Assembly (NCBI GenBank): GCA_937967325.1
Contig: CALBSQ010000193.1
Coordinates: 1 to 64,000 of the forward strand
Direction of reading: 5' to 3'
DNA length: 64,000 nucleotides
Source of the DNA: an uncultured Chloroflexota bacterium
Lineage (GTDB): Bacteria > Chloroflexota > UBA4733
This document shows positions 59,065 through 64,000 of the stretch, piece after piece; within the stretch, counting starts at the first letter, position 1; each line of letters starts with the position of its first letter. Both the position numbers and the translations under genes were made by a program. The notes under the pieces are model-generated. The model worked only from the letters and a program-made list of their open reading frames with translations. It had not been told where the DNA came from and did no database searches.

Positions 59065-60135
59065 TTCATACATTGGCGGATGGCTATACCGCCACACCAC
59101 CTCCCAGCGCGGCGGGGCTGGATCGGCCAGGCTCTCCTGCCCCAACCTGGCCAGCGCCGTCGAGAGCGCGCCAGGTTCAGAGGCTATGGCGCGAGCAAAA
59201 GAGTCCGCTCGGCGCTCGCTCCAACGGCTGACCGCCAGCGCAATCGGATTGAGCGCCAGCGCGGCCAGCTCGAAGACCAATAGCCACAGGGGGAAGCCGG
59301 CCAGATTCGTCAGTGGAACCGCCGTGCCTAGGGCGCCGGGCGAGAACAGCAACGCCACGACGAGTAACGAGAACAGGGTGACCAGTCCGCCGGCAGCCAC
59401 GCCAATCCAGAGATCGCGATGCGCATGGTGGCCGAGCTCGTGGGCGACGACCGCCTCAACCTCCGCCGCAGTGTATCCATCCAGCAGGCTATCGGCCAGC
59501 ACAATGCGTCGGGTTGGTCCAAAGCCGAACACCGCCGCGTTGGCCGCGGCGTACTTGCGACTCAGGTCGAACTCGTAGACCCCGCGCGCGCGTAGCCCAC
59601 CGCGCTCCAGCACTCCATGGATTCGCGCTAGGATGTCGGCGCGTTGGAGCGGCTTGAAACGAAAGAACAGCGGCGCCAACAGCACCGGCGCTACCAACCC
59701 TACCAACAAGGAAACCAGCAAGGCCGCGACACCGCAGACCAGCCACCACCAGCGAGGGAGGGCCGTGAATGTCCAGTACACGAACTCCAGGGCGATCAGG
59801 CCGAATGCCCCGGCGAGCGCCGCGCCCTTGGCGGCGTCACCCGACCAGCCTCGTAGCGTTTGTCGTAGCAGGCCATAGCGATGGGGGACAGCGTACCCTC
59901 GCAGCAGCGTCAGCGGCGCCGTCACGATCGCGTACCCAGTCCCAGCCACGACAAGGTAGAGAGCGACATCCAGCCAGGGAGTGCCGATCCGCGCCGCCTG
60001 AAGGGCAAGTCGGCCAGATATGCCGGACAGCCAGAATGCTAGCGGGAGCGCCACATCGAGCGCGGTTCCAGCCGCCCAGAACCAACGTCCCACACGGTGA
60101 TAGCGTGATGCACGTTCGGCCTCGGCCGTGCTCAC
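59023..60135 (-). CDS. M48-family (Ste24-like) membrane zinc metallopeptidase
   Basis: A 370-residue integral membrane protease with about six helices. The zinc motif is VVAHELGHHAH (HExxH) and the third ligand is the glutamate in RWSERRADSFA. Family members cut misfolded or modified membrane proteins. The GTG at 60135 overlaps the stop of the upstream membrane-protein gene (GTGA). The last 13 residues (RAISRQPSAASND) and stop are encoded by the right arm of cassette A3 and a few bases beyond, so the native C-terminus was replaced. Confidence 0.9.
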   Translation of the reverse strand: MSTAEAERASRYHRVGRWFWAAGTALDVALPLAFWLSGISGRLALQAARIGTPWLDVALYLVVAGTGYAIVTAPLTLLRGYAVPHRYGLLRQTLRGWSGDAAKGAALAGAFGLIALEFVYWTFTALPRWWWLVCGVAALLVSLLVGLVAPVLLAPLFFRFKPLQRADILARIHGVLERGGLRARGVYEFDLSRKYAAANAAVFGFGPTRRIVLADSLLDGYTAAEVEAVVAHELGHHAHRDLWIGVAAGGLVTLFSLLVVALLFSPGALGTAVPLTNLAGFPLWLLVFELAALALNPIALAVSRWSERRADSFARAIASEPGALSTALARLGQESLADPAPPRWEVVWRYSHPPMYERAISRQPSAASND

Positions 60136-61259
60136 GGCCGCGATACACCGCCTGGCCCGTATTGGGGTCCGTCACCGACCACGATATTGTCCAGCTTTTG
60201 TCCCACGAAACGACCAAAGTTTAGCTGCTCCCGCGCCATGAACAGGAAGCCCAGGACAATCACCGGCAGCACCATGGTTGCCCACAGCACCCAGGAAATA
60301 CTGAACGCGACGGGCTGATCGAGTCCGACAATGCCTGCCAAGACGGCGATCGCGGCTGCTTGGAACGTGCCGATGTAAGCCGGCCCCGAAGGGATCATGA
60401 TCCCAAAGTTGACGACAATGAGCATCAACAGCACGTCATGTAGGGGAATTTGATGACCAAGCGCGTGTTGTATGGGCCCGCCGAACGCCGCCAGGACGCG
60501 AGTGTAGACGCCGAACTCCATCGCCCAGATCAGCAACGAGAGGCCAAACACGGCGATGGCGTCGAGCGGGCTACGCAGCATGTGCAGCCCGCCATCAAAA
60601 GCGTCCAACAGGTTCATCGCCTTTTCGCCAATCACCGACGGCAGGCGGCGCGCCGGCACGGCGACCAGACGCCGCGCCACATCGCGGCGATAGGTCAGCA
60701 GTAGCAAGAACGCGCTCGCACCGACGAACAACGCCGCGGTCACCAGGCCCACACGTTTCACCCAGGAGGGGAATGGATAAATGACACTGACCAGCGCCAA
60801 CGCCAGAACCAGCGTCAGCCCGTCACAAACACGCTCCATAACGATCGTCGCCAAGGCGGAGGTCGTGCGAACCCGCTCTTTGCGCGCCAGGGTGTAGGCG
60901 CGCACCAGCTCGCCCAGCCGAAACGGTAGGACGTTGTTGGCCATGAACCCGATGATCAAGACCTCGCTCAAATGAAGGGTGGGGATGGCTCGCACCCCGC
61001 CCAACAGCCGCCCCCAGCGCACGCCGCGTGGTAGGAATGTGGCCAGATACAGCAGCGCGGCTAGAACAATCCAGCGGTAGTCGGCTGCCTCCAGCGCCTG
61101 GCGGGCGGCGCCCAGGTTCTGTGCCTTGCGCACGACCAGCACGAGCAGCACGACACTGACTGGTATCCCCGACCAACGTCCGAGCCGCTTCAGCAGCCGT
61201 GCAAACGCGGGCGTCATCCAGGCAATCTTCCACGTACGTGCGCAGAGGCCAGCAACCAT
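60132..61259 (-). CDS. LPG-synthase TM-region (AglD/UPF0104) family membrane protein
   Basis: A membrane protein of 375 aa with about eight helices and the conserved segment GFMANNVLPFRLGELVRAY (NxxxPxRxGExxR) typical of the LPG_synthase_TM family. ATG 61259 is preferred (61217 is possible); the frame upstream is out-of-phase coding. It lies in a minus-strand cluster with a GT2 enzyme and a FAD oxidoreductase, as does its paralogue at 553 beside another GT2 gene, which suggests a role in lipid-linked sugar handling. Confidence 0.85.
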   Translation of the reverse strand: MVAGLCARTWKIAWMTPAFARLLKRLGRWSGIPVSVVLLVLVVRKAQNLGAARQALEAADYRWIVLAALLYLATFLPRGVRWGRLLGGVRAIPTLHLSEVLIIGFMANNVLPFRLGELVRAYTLARKERVRTTSALATIVMERVCDGLTLVLALALVSVIYPFPSWVKRVGLVTAALFVGASAFLLLLTYRRDVARRLVAVPARRLPSVIGEKAMNLLDAFDGGLHMLRSPLDAIAVFGLSLLIWAMEFGVYTRVLAAFGGPIQHALGHQIPLHDVLLMLIVVNFGIMIPSGPAYIGTFQAAAIAVLAGIVGLDQPVAFSISWVLWATMVLPVIVLGFLFMAREQLNFGRFVGQKLDNIVVGDGPQYGPGGVSRP

Positions 61260-61351
61260 TGTACCTGGCAGGTAGCCCAGCTCTTCGACCCTGGAGAATT
61301 GCTCGGTGGCGCGGCCACGACTATCAGGTGAACCCAGCCCTAATCCCGTGT

Positions 61352-62059
61352 CTACCCCCTCCTGACTTCCTCGCTGAGGCGGATGCGATATCGCACAAGG
61401 TCGCGCAGTGCGCGCAGAATGACAATCGGCTTGGCGCCGGTGGCGTTGCCGTGCGTTCGCTCGTAGTGCGGCACGTTGACCTCGCGGATGCGCGCCGCGC
61501 GGGCGTGCGCGCCAACGACGATCTCGGCGTCGATCATCGCGCCCTGTGACATGATGGGGACCTCTTCCAGCAGCGAGCGGCGGAACAGCTTGAAGCCGCA
61601 GTCGATGTCCCGTACCACGGAACCGAAGAAGAGGCGAATGAGCACGTTCCAGCCCCAACCGTTGAGGCGGCGCATGGGCGGATCGCGCCTCGGCTTCCGA
61701 AAGCCCGTGACGATGTCGTACGCGGGTGCATAGGGAAGCAGCAGGCGAAGGTCGGTGAAATCGAACTGATTGTCGGTGTGGCTGAAGAAGATCCAGTCGT
61801 AGCGCGCGGCGGCAAACCCGGCGCGCAACGCCGCACCGTAGCCGGGGTTCGCGGTACGCGTCACGATGCGGAGGCGCGGATAACAGCGGCCCAGCCGATC
61901 CAATATTGTCCCGGTCGCATCGCCGCTGACGTCATCCACGACGATGAGCTCATAGTCCACGCCGAGCGATTGCAACGCGGCGTCGCAACGCTCAACTGCC
62001 CACTCCACGTTGCGCTCTTCGTTGTGCGCCGGCAGAACGGCGGATAGGGCCGCGATCAC
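61352..62059 (-). CDS. GT2-family (polyprenyl-phosphate sugar transferase-like) glycosyltransferase
   Basis: A 235-residue GT2 enzyme with VLPAHNEERNVEWAVERC, ELIVVDDVSGDATG, and the DPM1-like DIDCGFKLFRRSLLEEVP. The usual DADGQ metal motif is HTDNQFDF, so the first acidic residue is replaced by His, while the second Asp is retained. It would load a sugar onto polyprenyl phosphate, or has changed activity. The GTG start overlaps the FAD-oxidoreductase stop. Confidence 0.87.
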   Translation of the reverse strand: MIAALSAVLPAHNEERNVEWAVERCDAALQSLGVDYELIVVDDVSGDATGTILDRLGRCYPRLRIVTRTANPGYGAALRAGFAAARYDWIFFSHTDNQFDFTDLRLLLPYAPAYDIVTGFRKPRRDPPMRRLNGWGWNVLIRLFFGSVVRDIDCGFKLFRRSLLEEVPIMSQGAMIDAEIVVGAHARAARIREVNVPHYERTHGNATGAKPIVILRALRDLVRYRIRLSEEVRRG

Positions 62060-63390
62060 CTGGCGCGATCCAGCACCATGCGCGCCACACGGTTAGCCAT
62101 GGCGATGCTGTAGTTCTGGCCGCGGTCCTGCGGGTAGACCTGGAACATGTTGGCGATGAACAATCCAGGGAGCGGCGTCACGTGGGGGGGGATATGCGCG
62201 GCGAATTCGTCGGTGACGATCGGTTGGGCGTAGGGCGCCTGGAATACATGCTTGTCGAGAATCCACTCCGGCCGGAAGCTGGGATTGAGCCTCGGCAACG
62301 CTCCGATCATCTCAGCAATCACATCTCCATCGGCACGTTGGAACAGCGGATGATCCTGCGGGAGATAATTGCCAAGGTACAGCAGGTGTCGCCCGCCATA
62401 GTCCTCCGCGGGCATGAGATTGGTGTGCTCGACCGCGGCAAGGAAGGGGAAGCCAGGATCGTTGATGGAGAGCCAATACGGGCGCATCAACCGCCGATCC
62501 GATTCAAGGACAACGCAGTGGGCGCCGTAGGCCAGTCCCCAATCATAGCGCCGCCGAAACTCGTCCGGCAGCCCGCGAACGAGCTGCAAGGTCACCCGCG
62601 TCGGAGCAGTGGACACGACATCCGTGTAGCAGCCGGTACGTTCGCTGGTCTCCACAGCGAATAGGTCGCCTTGCGGGGCCACGGAGCGGACCGATTCGTT
62701 CAGCCAAACGCGGCCACCGAGACGCTGGATCTCCTCCACCAGCCGATCATACATGAGCTGGAAGCCCCCACGAAGGTAGCCAAGCGCGGTGGTGCGGCAC
62801 TTGATGCGCGCCCACATCCAGGACATGAGGATCTTGTCGGCGTGTATTCCGAACTTGGAGCGCAACAACGGCTCCAATACCACGCTGTAGGCCCCCGATC
62901 CCATCCAGCGCCTGAGCCAGGCGCTGGCGGTGGTGCGTTCTAGGGAGTGATAGTCGCGCAGCAGCTTCAGATACGCCGTCGCCGCCCCGAAACGCAGTCG
63001 ATCCGGGATGGACAGCGGCGAAAAGCGCAGTACGGACGCCGGAGAATCCAGTTGATACATCTGGCCCCGGTAGAGCAGACTGGTTTCGGGGCGTGTCCAA
63101 ACCAGTCGCTTTCCCAGGCCTAGCTCCTGGATCAGCGCGACAGCGGCGCGGTCGGTACGGAATAAGTGATGATAGAACTTCTCAAGGTAGCTCTGCCCAA
63201 CCCGGAACCCGGAGGCAAGGCCGCCAGGCTCCGCGCCGCGCTCGAACAGATCCACCGAGCGACCCGCCTGGACAAGGCGATAGGCTAACGTTAGCCCCAG
63301 AGCTCCCCCGCCGAGCACGGCAATGGCCACGTTCGTCGCCTCGTGTTGCACAGTCCGCCGAACCCCGGCGCCGCCAATCTCTTGTCCCAC
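62056..63390 (-). CDS. FAD-dependent oxidoreductase (protoporphyrinogen-oxidase/amine-oxidase-like)
   Basis: A protein of about 444 aa with the FAD-binding motif AVLGGGALGLTLAYRLV followed by the typical ERGAEPGGLASGF, and a C-terminal flavin segment GLFIANMFQVYPQDRGQNY. It resembles flavin proteins found beside glycan or carotenoid genes, including UDP-galactopyranose-mutase-like enzymes; the substrate is unclear. GTG 63390 with AGAGG upstream is preferred over TTG 63411. It is the first gene of a coupled minus-strand run with the GT2 gene, followed by the LPG-like protein and M48 protease. Confidence 0.83.
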   Translation of the reverse strand: MGQEIGGAGVRRTVQHEATNVAIAVLGGGALGLTLAYRLVQAGRSVDLFERGAEPGGLASGFRVGQSYLEKFYHHLFRTDRAAVALIQELGLGKRLVWTRPETSLLYRGQMYQLDSPASVLRFSPLSIPDRLRFGAATAYLKLLRDYHSLERTTASAWLRRWMGSGAYSVVLEPLLRSKFGIHADKILMSWMWARIKCRTTALGYLRGGFQLMYDRLVEEIQRLGGRVWLNESVRSVAPQGDLFAVETSERTGCYTDVVSTAPTRVTLQLVRGLPDEFRRRYDWGLAYGAHCVVLESDRRLMRPYWLSINDPGFPFLAAVEHTNLMPAEDYGGRHLLYLGNYLPQDHPLFQRADGDVIAEMIGALPRLNPSFRPEWILDKHVFQAPYAQPIVTDEFAAHIPPHVTPLPGLFIANMFQVYPQDRGQNYSIAMANRVARMVLDRAR

Positions 63391-63512
63391 AATAGTACCT
63401 CTATACCCCAAGCAACCGTCCTTCGCCGGTCCCCACGCCCTACACTACAACGCTGCGCCGCGTCCGCGTCGGCGGCGGACGTCAGGATAGGCCATGAGGA
63501 GAATGCGTCGCG

Positions 63513-64000
63513 TTGGACCAACCTGCACTCGACGGCGAGCCCCTGAGTGGTAACGAGACGCGCTTGCTCTTGTTGCGCCACGGCCAAACTGACGGAAACC
63601 GATCGGGACAGCTCCTCGGTGTGACCGATCTCCCCTTGAACGAGCAGGGGCGTACACAGGCGCGCTCCCTCGGGGCGTGGCTGCGCGACCACCGATCCCT
63701 CGACGCGATCTTTTCCAGCGACCTCGCCCGGGCACGGGAAACCGCGGCGATCATAACCGCGTCGCTCGGTCGTCCCTTGCCCATGCACGTTGAGTCTGAC
63801 CTTGCTGAGATGAACTTCGGCGAAGCCGAGGGTGTGCTCATCCAGGAGCTGGCGGCGCGATTTCCTCAGCTCTCGCCGTACGTCGGTACGGCGCTGCCGG
63901 ATCATCCCGATTGGCAATGGCCGGGTGGGGATTTCCGATTCGCCTACTACGGACGAGTTGTCACCACGATTGAGCGCCTGGCCGCCAAGTACCGCGGGGA
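63513..64000 (+). CDS. Histidine phosphatase (phosphoglycerate-mutase-like), 3'-truncated
   Basis: The frame is open to the window edge (162 residues seen). The catalytic motif is LLLRHGQTDGNRSGQLLG, followed by DLPLNEQGRTQARSLG, SSDLARARETAAII and LAEMNFGEAEG, as in cobC/gpmB-type phosphatases. The N-terminal TTG 63513 has AGGAGA upstream. It is divergent from the FAD oxidoreductase. Substrate is unknown. Confidence 0.88.
   Translation, partial: MDQPALDGEPLSGNETRLLLLRHGQTDGNRSGQLLGVTDLPLNEQGRTQARSLGAWLRDHRSLDAIFSSDLARARETAAIITASLGRPLPMHVESDLAEMNFGEAEGVLIQELAARFPQLSPYVGTALPDHPDWQWPGGDFRFAYYGRVVTTIERLAAKYRG

Noticed and set aside
60132..61658. A 508-codon version of the LPG-like membrane protein
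   Set aside because: The first 133 codons are Arg-rich out-of-phase sequence over the GT2 gene and its flank; family similarity begins near 61259.

Overview
The window looks like a chromosomal segment of a GC-rich (roughly 60-65 % by eye) free-living bacterium, most likely Chloroflexota or a close relative. Reasons: GTG/TTG starts are common; there is a DUF3048 lipoprotein, an Agl23-type (TIGR03663) membrane glycosyltransferase, paired DUF990 ABC permeases and a SAM hydroxide adenosyltransferase; the SRP RNA is the long Alu-domain type; no outer-membrane export gene is seen. The phylum is an inference, not a demonstrated fact. No phage, IS transposase or CRISPR array was found.

Layout. 1-13 kb: end of a GT2 gene, an LPG-synthase-like membrane protein, a DUF3048 lipoprotein, an adenine-deaminase homologue that has lost its metal ligands, hemA, manA, a lone RND pump and an M23 endopeptidase. 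14-20.6 kb: a minus-strand operon (acyl-CoA ligase, thiolase, 3-hydroxyacyl-CoA dehydrogenase, a small unknown gene, a glutaryl-CoA-dehydrogenase-like enzyme, enoyl-CoA hydratase) that could take glutaryl-CoA or short acyl-CoAs to acetyl-CoA. 21-29 kb: accessory catabolism (sulfatase, aminotransferase, LigC-like oxidoreductase, polysaccharide deacetylase, NCS2 permease, 2-hydroxyacid dehydrogenase). 29-38 kb: a surface-glycan operon starting with an unusual YfhO-flippase fusion followed by four glycosyltransferases. 38-46 kb: a LuxR-type regulator with a degenerate receiver, nadC, fabI, a secreted repeat protein, CYTH-CHAD plus SixA, an MFS pump and a LysM protein. 46-50 kb: a Rad52-family gene behind an SOS-type promoter, an ABC-2 exporter and a nucleotidyltransferase. 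50-58 kb: an Agl23-NHL fusion, murA, a SAM hydrolase and mnmA. 58-64 kb: two tRNA-Ser genes, DUF503, the SRP RNA, and a minus-strand cluster of FAD oxidoreductase, GT2, LPG-like membrane protein and M48 protease, ending in a truncated histidine phosphatase.

The most unusual signal is a set of at least eleven long, GC-rich inverted-repeat cassettes of about eight unrelated sequence families sharing one architecture (two arms of 20-47 bp, usually a 50-90 bp spacer). Within operons three of them fill almost exactly the gap between one gene's stop codon and the next gene's Shine-Dalgarno; others supply the last codons and stop of genes, and one is carried in frame inside a long membrane-protein gene. 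Two copies of one family show paired changes in their arms and a conserved spacer. Other points: a Rad52-like gene with two GAAC-N4-GTTC boxes on its promoter, a catalytically dead deaminase homologue, two large domain fusions and a response regulator with Cys in place of the phospho-acceptor Asp.
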